Positions 25,459-32,610 of a DNA stretch of 50,737 bases are shown here, one piece after another (positions within the stretch are counted from its first letter, which is position 1; each line of letters begins with the position of its first letter). Both the position numbers and the translations under genes were made by a program. The notes beneath the pieces were generated by a model. The model saw nothing but the letters and a program-made list of their open reading frames with translations, was not told the DNA's origin and did no database searches. Source of the stretch: Alistipes sp. (GTDB taxonomy: Bacteria; Bacteroidota; Bacteroidia; Bacteroidales; Rikenellaceae); assembly GCA_017398555.1 (NCBI GenBank), contig JAFQFV010000021.1, positions 1 through 50,737 on the forward strand. Reading direction: 5' to 3'.

Positions 25459-26219
25459 TGGCTAAAATTACCACTGCCGAGAGGGTTTCACGCGAGGCGT
25501 CAGACAACTTTGTCTTTCAGCGCTCTGTGCTCGCATATCACCACGCCGCAGAGATTATCAGCGGTGAGGTGCTTGAGATAGGTACGGGTACGGGATATGG
25601 AGTGGAAATCCTTGCGCCAAAGTGCACGAGATTTATCACCGTCGATAAATTTCTCAACCCCAATGTGCCATTGGCAGAGAATGTAGAGAGACACCAGATG
25701 GTCGTACCGCCAATTGCCTTCGAGAGTGGTAGTTTCGACTTTGTTGTCTGCTTTCAGGTAATCGAGCATATTAAGGATGATATGCACTTTGTCCGAGAGG
25801 TGGCTCGCGTATTGCGCCCGGGTGGTAAGTTTATCGTCTCAACCCCAAATGCACCGATGTCACTCACCCGCAACCCATGGCATGTAAGAGAGTACACAGC
25901 CGAGGCGTTGCAAAACCTGCTCAGCATAAGTTTCAGCACAATAACAGCCGCCGGAGTGGTTGGTAATCAGAAGATTATGGAGTATTACGAGAAGAATCGC
26001 GAGGGTGTAAAGCGCATCACCCGCTTCGATATTCTCGACCTTCAGCACCGACTGCCACGACAGCTGCTGCAGGTGCCATACGATATTCTCAACCGAATCA
26101 ACCGCCGCCGCCTACTCAAGAAGAATAACGAGCTGACAACATCAATCCAGATGTCCGACTACTCGGTAAGCAGCGCAACAGAGAATAGCTTTGATTTGCT
26201 ATTCATCGCCGAGAAGTAG
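25458..26219 (+). CDS. Class I SAM-dependent methyltransferase
   Basis: A 253-aa protein with a type-11 methyltransferase fold. Motif I VLEIGTGTGYG is at about 36-46, the acidic end of strand 2 at TVDKF (about 60-64), motif II-like FDFVVCFQVIEHI at about 95-107 and motif III VLRPGGKFIVSTPN at about 118-131. The C-terminal 100 residues are basic and may bind the substrate. The substrate cannot be inferred: neither ubiquinone nor surface-sugar genes are adjacent. It is translationally coupled to the CvfB-like gene, so an RNA- or translation-linked role is possible but unproven. It is followed by 424 bp of repeats. Confidence 0.85.
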   Translation: MAKITTAERVSREASDNFVFQRSVLAYHHAAEIISGEVLEIGTGTGYGVEILAPKCTRFITVDKFLNPNVPLAENVERHQMVVPPIAFESGSFDFVVCFQVIEHIKDDMHFVREVARVLRPGGKFIVSTPNAPMSLTRNPWHVREYTAEALQNLLSISFSTITAAGVVGNQKIMEYYEKNREGVKRITRFDILDLQHRLPRQLLQVPYDILNRINRRRLLKKNNELTTSIQMSDYSVSSATENSFDLLFIAEK

Positions 26220-26296
26220 TGGGGGATACAGATTTAGGATAGCATAAAGGCGAATAAGAGTTTGCACGTCGCTCCATTTTTGCACTCATTTGTTAG

Positions 26297-26375
26297 CTCG
26301 GCAAAGCCGACCTTTCCTCCTTCGCACCTCGGCATAGTCTGCAAGCAGCCTCTGCTCTCGGTTTGGCGTCGGTTG
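26297..26375. repeat. GC-rich intergenic repeat, family B, copy 2
   Basis: Starts with hairpin TCGGC-AAA-GCCGA, then a segment ending CACCTCGGCATAG and a tail near CTCTCGGTTTGGCGTC. It aligns with 19300-19380. The 424-bp gap between 26219 and 26644 consists of this element and two palindromic copies, plus about 75 bp at its start in which I see nothing. Confidence 0.6.
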
Positions 26376-26480
26376 TCAAAAGGTAGTAGTAATTGTGCAT
26401 CGTGCAAAAAAGTAGCGACGGATAGTACTAAAACGTACAGCCGCCGTTGATTTTTAAGGGATGTGCAACGAACTTGTACT
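26371..26480. repeat. Palindromic element, copy 2 (left part intact)
   Basis: Left arm GGTTGTCAAAAGG (start about 26371), hairpin stem AAAAAGTAGCGAC against the GCCGTTGATTTTT side, loop GTAC-TAAAAC-GTAC at 26425-26438. Beyond TTAAGGGATGTGCA the right arm no longer matches the family, so the outer end is truncated or diverged; the end coordinate is approximate. Confidence 0.65.
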
Positions 26481-26499
26481 CCGTTCAATCTTCGCACTC

Positions 26500-26624
26500 A
26501 TTTGTCGTCAAAAGTACGTAGCTGTGATGCATCGTGCAAAAAAGTAGTGGCGGATAGTACAAAACGTACAGCCGCCACTACTTTTTAAGGGATGTGCCGC
26601 AGATGCGTGCTTTTCACGACAAAT
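26500..26624. repeat. Palindromic element, copy 3 (125 bp)
   Basis: Ends ATTTGTCGTCAAAAG and, on the other strand, ATTTGTCGTGAAAAG. The inner stem is AAAAAGTAGTGGCGG against CCGCCACTACTTTTT and the loop GTAC-AAAAC-GTAC at 26557-26569. The stem is perfect although its sequence differs from copies 1 and 4. It ends 20 bp before the stop of the POT transporter gene. Confidence 0.85.
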
Positions 26625-26643
26625 GTTGTATTGTCTCGGTAGG

Positions 26644-28173
26644 CTACTTAGTTGCCGCCTCCAACCTCTTCATCATCACAAACATAAAGAGTGCTGACAG
26701 CAGACAGAGAACGATAAATACTGACCAAACAACAGTCAGTGAGATACCGCCCCAGAGGAAACCACCTACAGATACGAGCCAGTTACCGATTGCTGTTGCA
26801 ACGAACCAGCCACCCATCATAAGACCCTTATACTTTGGAGGTGCTACCTTAGATACGAATGAGATACCCATTGGCGAGAGGAGCAACTCTGCAAATGTAA
26901 GTACGAGGTATGTTGAGATAAGCCAGTTAGGGTTTACAAATGTAACATCAGCACCAGCCTTAAGAGCAGCTTCCTGTGCATCAGGGGTAAGCAAACCTAC
27001 AGATGCAAATGCCATAACAGCGAAACCAACAGCAGCAACGAGCATACCGTAAGCGATCTTACGTGGTGCTGAAGGCTCCTTACCACGACGTGCGAGGCCA
27101 CCGAAGATAGCGAGGCTGACAGGGGTAAGGGCAACTACATAGAATGGGTTGAACTGCTGGAAGATTGGTGCGCTGATAGAGATAGAGCCACTTACGTTGA
27201 GTGCCTTATAAACCAACACTGCGATAACAGCTACCAGCACTGCAAGTGAAGCGAACTTACCCTTCTTTGTCTCGCTTTGGAATACAGAGAAACCTGCATA
27301 TACACCGATGATAACAAGAACGAGGTTCCATACATTAAACAGCATACTCTGCAGACCCTCAGAGCTCTTTGCAGTGAACTCGTCAGCAAAGTAAGTAAGA
27401 GTAAGACCGTTCTGGTGGAATGCCATCCAGAAGAAGATTACAACGGCAAATACGAGGCACAGAGCCACAACTCTCTGCTTTGTCTCTGCAGGAGAGAGCT
27501 CCTCTGTAGCCACTGCAGCAGCATCGCCCTTCTTTGTCTTACCACCCTCAACGTGACGGAATGTAGGACGGAAGATGTAGTAGATAGCAATTGAGAGGAT
27601 GAGTGATGCGCAAGCCACTGCGAAAGAGAAGTGGTAAGCATCGTTTCCTGAGTAACCGAGGCTAAACTCTGCCCACTCCTTAATCTTCACGGCTGCAGTA
27701 GGTGCAAACAGAGCACCGATATTGATAGCCATATAGAAGAGAGAGAAGCCTGAATCACGCTTTGCAGCGTACTGTGGATCGTTGTACAAATCACCAACCA
27801 TTACCTGCAGGTTACCCTTAAACAGACCTGTACCAAGGCTGATAAAGAGCAGTGCTGCGAGCATTGCAAGCATTGCGAAGGTATCACCACCTAAAGGCAA
27901 TGAGAGAAGCAGATAACCAACAAACATAATGGTAATACCGATGGTTACCATCTTACCGAAACCGAACTTATCTGCCATCATACCACCAACGAGCGGCATA
28001 AGGTAAACAAGGCCGAGGAATGTTGAGTAGATAGCGCCCGCTACACCTGCATCGAGGCCGAAGTTTGCACGAAGGAAGAGTGCAAAGACTGCCAACATTG
28101 TGTAGTAACCGAAACGCTCGCCGGTGTTAGCCAGCGCAAGGGCGTAGAGTCCTTTTGGATGTCCTTTGAACAT
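26644..28173 (-). CDS. POT/PTR-family peptide:H+ symporter
   Basis: A 509-aa transporter with 12 or more hydrophobic helices. The N-terminal NTGERFGYYTMLAVFALFL carries the family's ExxERFxYY-type proton-coupling motif (about 17-25), and GLVYLMPLVGGMMADKFGFGKMV (about 54-76) is the loop 2-3 signature. The long central cytoplasmic insert at about 200-230 (ending EELSPAETKQ) is the site of extra helices in bacterial POTs. Members import di- and tripeptides. Codon bias suggests high expression. It has a strong promoter and is probably monocistronic. Substrate range cannot be judged. Confidence 0.92.
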   Translation of the reverse strand: MFKGHPKGLYALALANTGERFGYYTMLAVFALFLRANFGLDAGVAGAIYSTFLGLVYLMPLVGGMMADKFGFGKMVTIGITIMFVGYLLLSLPLGGDTFAMLAMLAALLFISLGTGLFKGNLQVMVGDLYNDPQYAAKRDSGFSLFYMAINIGALFAPTAAVKIKEWAEFSLGYSGNDAYHFSFAVACASLILSIAIYYIFRPTFRHVEGGKTKKGDAAAVATEELSPAETKQRVVALCLVFAVVIFFWMAFHQNGLTLTYFADEFTAKSSEGLQSMLFNVWNLVLVIIGVYAGFSVFQSETKKGKFASLAVLVAVIAVLVYKALNVSGSISISAPIFQQFNPFYVVALTPVSLAIFGGLARRGKEPSAPRKIAYGMLVAAVGFAVMAFASVGLLTPDAQEAALKAGADVTFVNPNWLISTYLVLTFAELLLSPMGISFVSKVAPPKYKGLMMGGWFVATAIGNWLVSVGGFLWGGISLTVVWSVFIVLCLLSALFMFVMMKRLEAATK

Positions 28174-28215
28174 AGAGTTTATAGTTTTTAGTTAATAAAA
28201 TTGCAAAATTGCTTT

Positions 28216-28246
28216 CAAAGATAACTCTTTTCTTTGAAATAGCAAA
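28216..28246 (-). promoter_or_regulatory. Promoter of the POT transporter gene
   Basis: Minus strand: -33 TTTG (28243-28246), 19-bp spacer, -7 TATCTTTG (28216-28223). A near-ideal match to consensus, with a leader of about 38 nt. Confidence 0.8.
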
Positions 28247-28258
28247 ATTTAGCCACCA

Positions 28259-29257
28259 CTACTGTTGTGACGCCTCATACTTATCCAGAGCCTCTGCCAT
28301 AAGGGCTCTTCCGCGCTCTGTAATCTCGGCAGCCTTGGCATAATCCGCTATATCTCCATAGGCGTCAAATGCCATACGGACAAGGATATCGGGCGGATAG
28401 TTCTTAATCATCATCTCGGTCTGGTGGTGGTTCATAATACTGAACGAGCGGTCGATAATGCTCATATATGTATCGCCAAAATCGACATCTGTTCGCGATT
28501 CAGCTACCTGACGGAACTCGCGCACCCTGCCAACAAGCTCCAATGCACGCGAGCCTGCGCTATAGAGTCGGTCGATAACTCCTGTTTCGGTATTGTTCTT
28601 AAAGTCGGCGATAATATCGGCAGCCTGCTCGCGGGTCTGCTCATAGAAGGCCTTCTCGGCAGCAATCTCCACCTGTTCACGCAGAAGTGTAGCACGCAGA
28701 GCCGACAGATCCATATAGTTTGTATCGAAGGCGACAAGAATATCCCCCTCCTTACGCTGCACGTGGTTGCTTGGCAGGCAGTTTACCATACAGCCATCAA
28801 TAAGCATACTCATACCATATTGCACAGGACGGAAGAGGGTCGGAATAGAGATAGATGCACGGATAGCCTCAAAGAGTTTTCCGCTCTTAAAGACTATCTC
28901 CTCACCCGTACAGAGGTCGGTCGCCACCGCCTGATATGGTATCTCAAGATTCTCGATATCCACATCGGGGACCACCTGCTTTATAGCCTCGATAATCTTA
29001 TCACCCTTAACAAAGTGGTTCTTGCTCAGAGACAAATCCATCAAAGAGAAGACCGACCAACCATCAAGCGAGCTCATCCACTCCTTAAACTCAGCGAGCT
29101 TGCCCGCGGCAAATACGCCACCGACAAGCGAGCCCATTGATGTTCCGGCAACCGAATGGATGTTATAGCCACGAGCTATCAGCTCCTCTATAGCTCCAAT
29201 GTAGGCGATGCCCCTCGGACCACCGCTCGAGAGGACAAACGCAACATCTTTTTTCAT
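28259..29257 (-). CDS. Patatin-like phospholipase
   Basis: A 332-aa protein. The N-terminus FVLSSGGPRGIAYIGAIEELIA (about 7-28) has the oxyanion motif; GTSMGS (about 39-44) gives the nucleophilic Ser; the catalytic Asp is in LIDGCMVN (about 172-179), with DGC instead of the common DGG. The family hydrolyses acyl esters of phospholipids or glycerolipids. There is no signal peptide, so it is likely cytoplasmic, possibly membrane-associated; the C-terminal third is helical. It lies 12 bp after the membrane-protein gene at 29270, so the two form one operon. An 85-bp copy of its 5' end survives at 30240-30324 as a duplication remnant. Confidence 0.88.
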   Translation of the reverse strand: MKKDVAFVLSSGGPRGIAYIGAIEELIARGYNIHSVAGTSMGSLVGGVFAAGKLAEFKEWMSSLDGWSVFSLMDLSLSKNHFVKGDKIIEAIKQVVPDVDIENLEIPYQAVATDLCTGEEIVFKSGKLFEAIRASISIPTLFRPVQYGMSMLIDGCMVNCLPSNHVQRKEGDILVAFDTNYMDLSALRATLLREQVEIAAEKAFYEQTREQAADIIADFKNNTETGVIDRLYSAGSRALELVGRVREFRQVAESRTDVDFGDTYMSIIDRSFSIMNHHQTEMMIKNYPPDILVRMAFDAYGDIADYAKAAEITERGRALMAEALDKYEASQQ

Positions 29258-29269
29258 AATTATATATAG

Positions 29270-30073
29270 CTATTCCAGATTTGCTTGAGCCTCGTCACGT
29301 TGTCTTCGTTCAATGCTTTCGCTAACCCAAATAGCAATACCGCCGAGAGTCTTACACCTTTGACAGAACTGTCTGCCACACTCTATGCCAAGTTTGAAAA
29401 CCTCGGGGGCTTTGTCTGTTTTTAGCAGACCTTGATTGCATTTATTGACAAAATCATTCCACATATTATTCTCCTCTCTCAGAGAACTATATGCTATATT
29501 GTGTCGTTTTATCAAGAGGTTAATCAGAAAAGTAATATCCCACGCGTCTGCACCGGTTTTAACCAATACCGTAAATAATTGAGTATCAGGAGTTAGTGGC
29601 TCGTTGGTATTGTTGATGATCTTTTCGAAAGCACGCTCTCTATGCAGAATGTCTACAATTTCACGAAAATGCTCTTTGGAGTGTTTAAGTGTCTCGCCTT
29701 TAGCAAAGAAGAAGAGAATTATCATAGGTGATATTGTGGCAAATACGGAGATAGTTTGTTTCCACCAAGAATCGCTGACAGCCCAAGAATCTGTAATAAT
29801 CTTCATTACATATGTATATGGCATAGCTCCAATAGTAATCCATTGTAGAATTTTGTACTTGGAGTCGTCGGGGAGCATATCTTGCCAAGTTTTGTATACC
29901 TCGCTCTTCTTTGTCGGAGTATCGCAGATGCGTATGTAGATATAGGTAGTTACACCGAAAAGCAACAGTGTGTACAATATAATAGCAAACCAATATTCGT
30001 TGAGACAGAAGTGGTTGTAAGCTGCATAGCCCAATGCAAGCACTACATTGACAATAATTCCAAAGGTTTTCAT
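29270..30073 (-). CDS. Four-helix membrane protein of unknown family, paralog 1
   Basis: A 267-aa protein: two helices at about 3-20 and 26-48, a short polar loop (CDTPTKKSEVYKTWQDMLPDD), two helices at about 77-95 and 104-126, then a soluble C-terminal domain. It aligns through its whole length with the gene at 30327; shared blocks include TP.KKSE.Y..W, SWWK.TI.V, L.PDT.L, DAW, and LGGIAIWV near the C-terminus. I do not recognise the family and see no catalytic motif. It is cotranscribed with the patatin gene and has a promoter duplicated in front of its paralog. The C-terminal domain with two or three Cys may face the cytoplasm. A role linked to the patatin is suggested only by position. 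Confidence 0.6.
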   Translation of the reverse strand: MKTFGIIVNVVLALGYAAYNHFCLNEYWFAIILYTLLLFGVTTYIYIRICDTPTKKSEVYKTWQDMLPDDSKYKILQWITIGAMPYTYVMKIITDSWAVSDSWWKQTISVFATISPMIILFFFAKGETLKHSKEHFREIVDILHRERAFEKIINNTNEPLTPDTQLFTVLVKTGADAWDITFLINLLIKRHNIAYSSLREENNMWNDFVNKCNQGLLKTDKAPEVFKLGIECGRQFCQRCKTLGGIAIWVSESIERRQRDEAQANLE

Positions 30074-30112
30074 AATTACAAAAGTTAGTAGGTAAATATT
30101 TTATTAGTTATA

Positions 30113-30144
30113 CAAAATTAACGAAATTTATTTAACAAAGCAAA
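30113..30144 (-). promoter_or_regulatory. Promoter of paralog 1 - patatin operon
   Basis: Minus strand: -33 TTTG (30141-30144), 20-bp spacer, -7 TAATTTTG (30113-30120). The box and about 20 bp around it are duplicated at 31174-31205. Confidence 0.65.
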
Positions 30145-30187
30145 AAGCGGGGCACCCTATTTGCTTGTCGTATCGAAAAAATATGTT

Positions 30188-30247
30188 ATGAAAAAAGTTC
30201 TTGCCTACACCATTCCCGTACTGCTCTGCCTTGCCGTCGGAGCTATC
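30188..30247 (+). pseudogene. Remnant: 5' end of a second tspO-like gene
   Basis: ATG at 30188 encodes MKKVLAYTIPVLLCLAVGAI, against MKKILAYTVPVLLCLAIGAI at the start of the TspO-SOD gene (about 83% DNA identity over 59 bp). The match stops at GGAGCTAT, where antisense patatin sequence begins. The resulting chimeric frame is only 27 codons (stop at 30271). Its upstream region also resembles that of the TspO-SOD gene. Confidence 0.8.
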
Positions 30248-30324
30248 AGCTCCTCTATAGCTCCAATGTAAGCGATACCCCTCGGGCCACCGCTCGACAG
30301 AACAAGTGCGACATCCTTTTTCAT
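30240..30324 (-). pseudogene. Remnant: 5' end of a second patatin gene
   Basis: The minus strand from 30324 encodes MKKDVALVLSSGGPRGIAYI and continues GAIEELIA, nearly identical to the patatin gene at 29257 (about 88% DNA identity over 77 bp). It then runs into reversed tspO-like sequence and stops at 30205. It lies two bases after the stop of paralog 2, as the intact patatin follows paralog 1. Confidence 0.82.
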
Positions 30325-30326
30325 AT

Positions 30327-31145
30327 CTAATCATTGAGTTGTGATTCCAACGCCTTGCGATCTTTTGACTCTAAGCTATCTGTTACCCATATAGCTATAC
30401 CACCTAAGGTCTCATTTATACCACAGAAGTCACGGCTAAGCTCCACGCCCTGCTTAATGGTCTTATCCCTCTTCTTCTCATCCTTAAGAGCGCCACTATT
30501 AATCGCCTTAACGAAGTCGCTCCACTCTTTATTGCTTGGGTTGTATATACTGTATGGTATCTTATATTTGTATATCAAATCATTGATTAGCCACAACATA
30601 TTCCACGCATCATTATCCGTGCGTACCAATCCACCAATTAGTGGGGTATCGGGATTAAGGCAGCTGCGACCACCCACATTGTCTAATAGCGAGTCATATT
30701 TACTCGCTGAGAGAACCTTTAGGATTTCGTTATAATAGCTCCTTGCTTTTTCGAGTGTTCCTGCCTTGGAGTAGTCCATAAACATAATCAGCATTGGCCA
30801 TATTGTTACAGCGACGGCAATGGTCATCTTCCACCAAACATTTTGCGGGCCAAATATCCATGGGAACGCCACTACTATACCGACATATACATAGACCATT
30901 GTACCGATAGAGGCCAATCTGATGAGGGTAGCCTTTTTGTCATCGTGAAGAATCTTCTTCCAGCTGTTATAAAACTCCGAGCTCTTTTTAGGTGTTCGAC
31001 ACACGCTATAGTGCATCGCAAAGAGCACCAAACAGAGAAGTACTCCTATAAAAATTGCAGTTCCCCATCCGCCAAACATACCCTTTGTGTAGAGAATAAA
31101 GGCTACTGCAAGTAGTAGATCTATAATCGCACCAACAATCAGCAT
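30327..31145 (-). CDS. Four-helix membrane protein of unknown family, paralog 2
   Basis: A 272-aa protein with the same build as its neighbour at 29270: helices at about 2-20, 26-47, 78-97 and 104-126, and a C-terminal soluble domain. Shared blocks are CRTPKKSSEFYNSW (about 50-63), VWWKMTIAVAVTIWPM, LNPDTPLIGGLV, DAWN, and ETLGGIAIWVTDSLES near the end. Identity to paralog 1 is only moderate by eye, lower than the 83-88% DNA identity of the flanking duplicated remnants. Family not recognised. It is divergent from the TspO-SOD gene, with facing promoters. The gene that should follow it, a patatin, has been deleted to a stub. Confidence 0.6.
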   Translation of the reverse strand: MLIVGAIIDLLLAVAFILYTKGMFGGWGTAIFIGVLLCLVLFAMHYSVCRTPKKSSEFYNSWKKILHDDKKATLIRLASIGTMVYVYVGIVVAFPWIFGPQNVWWKMTIAVAVTIWPMLIMFMDYSKAGTLEKARSYYNEILKVLSASKYDSLLDNVGGRSCLNPDTPLIGGLVRTDNDAWNMLWLINDLIYKYKIPYSIYNPSNKEWSDFVKAINSGALKDEKKRDKTIKQGVELSRDFCGINETLGGIAIWVTDSLESKDRKALESQLND

Positions 31146-31173
31146 TGTCTTATCTATTTGTAAATATTTATTA

Positions 31174-31205
31174 CAAAATTAACGAAATTTATTTGACTCT
31201 ACAAA
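31174..31205 (-). promoter_or_regulatory. Promoter of paralog 2
   Basis: Minus strand: -33 TTTG (31202-31205), 20-bp spacer, -7 TAATTTTG (31174-31181). It overlaps the opposite promoter of the TspO-SOD gene. Confidence 0.7.
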
Positions 31206-31224
31206 CAGAGAGGCACTCTATTTG
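31192..31224 (+). promoter_or_regulatory. Promoter of the tspO-sod fusion gene
   Basis: -33 TTTG at 31192-31195, 21-bp spacer, -7 TCTATTTG at 31217-31224 (one mismatch). The two divergent promoters interleave, so polymerase on one may exclude the other. Confidence 0.6.
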
Positions 31225-31258
31225 CACAAGTGGCTACAAAAAATCAAAACTTACACTT

Positions 31259-32359
31259 ATGATGAAAAAGATTCTCGCCTATACCGTTCCCGTGCTGCTA
31301 TGCCTTGCTATCGGAGCCATAGGCTCGTATATTCAGACGCCCGCCATCAGAGTATGGTACCCCACACTTGTAAAGTCGCCACTTACGCCCCCTGCAATAG
31401 TTTTTCCGATAGCGTGGACGATTCTATATATTATGATAGGTCTGAGTATCGGCAGGCTTATTGCCATTGGAGATATGTCGATTGTAAGGCTCTGGATATT
31501 TCAGCTATTGGTGAATTTTCTATGGATTATAGCCTTCTTTGCACTTCGCTCGCCAATTTTGGGTCTGATAACGATACTTATTCTCGATGTGCTCGTCTTT
31601 GCTTATACAATCTACGCATTTAGCAGCGACCACATTGCAGGTTGGCTCTTTGTGCCATATATGCTATGGCTAATCTTTGCCACCTACCTGACGGGATATA
31701 TATACCTCAACAATACATCCACTGCCACCCTCAGCGCAGCAAACAGAGTTGATAAGGTCATTGCCACCGAGAGTAAGACCACCTACCTCGATATGCCGAC
31801 TCTCCCCTACTCCACCGACGCTTTTGAGCCAACGCTGAGTCAGGAGAGCTTTGACTACCACTACGGCAAGCATCTTAAGGGGTATGTAGATAACCTCAAC
31901 CGCCTGATTGTCGGCACCCCATACGAAGGGATGAGGCTTGAAGATGTCGTACAGCAGGCTGACGGCGCACTATTTAACAACGCTGCACAGGTTCTCAACC
32001 ACGAACTATTCTTTGAGAACATAACTCCATATATGGTCGATATCCCGCCACGACTACGCAGCGCCATAATCCGCGACTTTGGTAGCATAGAGCAGTTCAA
32101 AAAGGAGTTTTCGTCAGCCGCAACCTCGCTCTTTGGTTCAGGGTGGGTGTGGTTGGTAGAGGATAGAGAGGGAAAACTATCAATCCTTACCACCACAAAT
32201 GCCAATACACCTATAACACAAGGGCTTAACCCTATACTTGTGCTCGATGTGTGGGAACACGCCTACTATATCGACTACCGTAATCGCCGCGCCGACTTTG
32301 TCAAACAGTGGTGGGATATCGTCGATTGGCCCCGCGCCAACAGCAGACTAAAGCAATAA
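31259..32359 (+). CDS. TspO/MBR - iron/manganese superoxide dismutase fusion protein
   Basis: One uninterrupted 366-aa frame with two known domains. Residues 1-150 are a TspO/MBR protein with five helices: WYPTLVKSPLTPPAIVFPIAWTILY at about 33-57, VNFLWIIAFFALRSP at about 85-99 and PYMLWLIFATYLTGYIYLNN at about 133-152 are the family signatures; TspO binds porphyrins and sterols. After a linker (about 153-177), residues 178-366 form a complete Fe/Mn SOD starting MPTLPYSTDAF. Metal ligands H201, H248, D330 and H334 are all present (HYGKH, LNHEL, DVWEHAYYIDY), as are the active-site Tyr209 and Gln244, the latter as in Fe-type enzymes. The ATG at 31259 gives a 30-nt leader. It would place superoxide removal at a membrane; which side is unknown. 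It has no shared operon. Confidence 0.92.
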   Translation: MMKKILAYTVPVLLCLAIGAIGSYIQTPAIRVWYPTLVKSPLTPPAIVFPIAWTILYIMIGLSIGRLIAIGDMSIVRLWIFQLLVNFLWIIAFFALRSPILGLITILILDVLVFAYTIYAFSSDHIAGWLFVPYMLWLIFATYLTGYIYLNNTSTATLSAANRVDKVIATESKTTYLDMPTLPYSTDAFEPTLSQESFDYHYGKHLKGYVDNLNRLIVGTPYEGMRLEDVVQQADGALFNNAAQVLNHELFFENITPYMVDIPPRLRSAIIRDFGSIEQFKKEFSSAATSLFGSGWVWLVEDREGKLSILTTTNANTPITQGLNPILVLDVWEHAYYIDYRNRRADFVKQWWDIVDWPRANSRLKQ

Positions 32360-32394
32360 CAGCGTTGGCTGTTGCTATAGGCTTTTTCAGCGGT

Positions 32395-32409
32395 GTCGGC
32401 GTAGCCGAC
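32395..32409. repeat. Short hairpin, possible remnant of family B repeat
   Basis: GTCGGC-GTA-GCCGAC, a 6-bp stem like the leading hairpin of the family B repeats. The rest of that repeat is not recognisable here. Confidence 0.35.
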
Positions 32410-32432
32410 TTATACAAATCCGCAGCAGATAC

Positions 32433-32474
32433 CTCTTAAAGGCTAACAGCTAATGCTGCCTTTTCACGGCAAAT
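32433..32474. repeat. Palindromic element, right-arm fragment
   Basis: TTAAAGG, then AGCTAATGCTGCCTTTTCACGG and the CAAAT end match the right arm of the element at 19479-19602. The left half is missing. It is followed five bases later by the intact copy 4. Confidence 0.6.
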
Positions 32475-32478
32475 GCCA

Positions 32479-32605
32479 TTTTATCGTCAGAACGCGGTAG
32501 ATGCCACGCTCGGCAAAAAATCCGACAATGGATAGTACTAAAGCGTACAGCCATTGTCGGATTTTTTTGTTAGCGGAAATAGATATCCGCGTTATCACGA
32601 TAAAA
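32479..32605. repeat. Palindromic element, copy 4 (127 bp)
   Basis: Left end TTTTATCGTCAGAACGCGG; right end, on the other strand, TTTTATCGTGATAACGCGG. The inner stem AAAAAATCCGACAATGG pairs with CCATTGTCGGATTTTTT. The loop GTAC-TAAAGC-GTAC (32535-32548) is identical to copy 1 while the stem differs at paired positions. It ends five bases before the stop of the OPA transporter gene. Confidence 0.88.
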
Positions 32606-32610
32606 TAAAA

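Noticed and set aside
26240-26640. CRISPR array in the repeat-rich gap
   Set aside because: The repeats are palindromic elements of about 125 bp with differing stems, not 28-36-bp direct repeats with equal spacers, and there are no cas genes.
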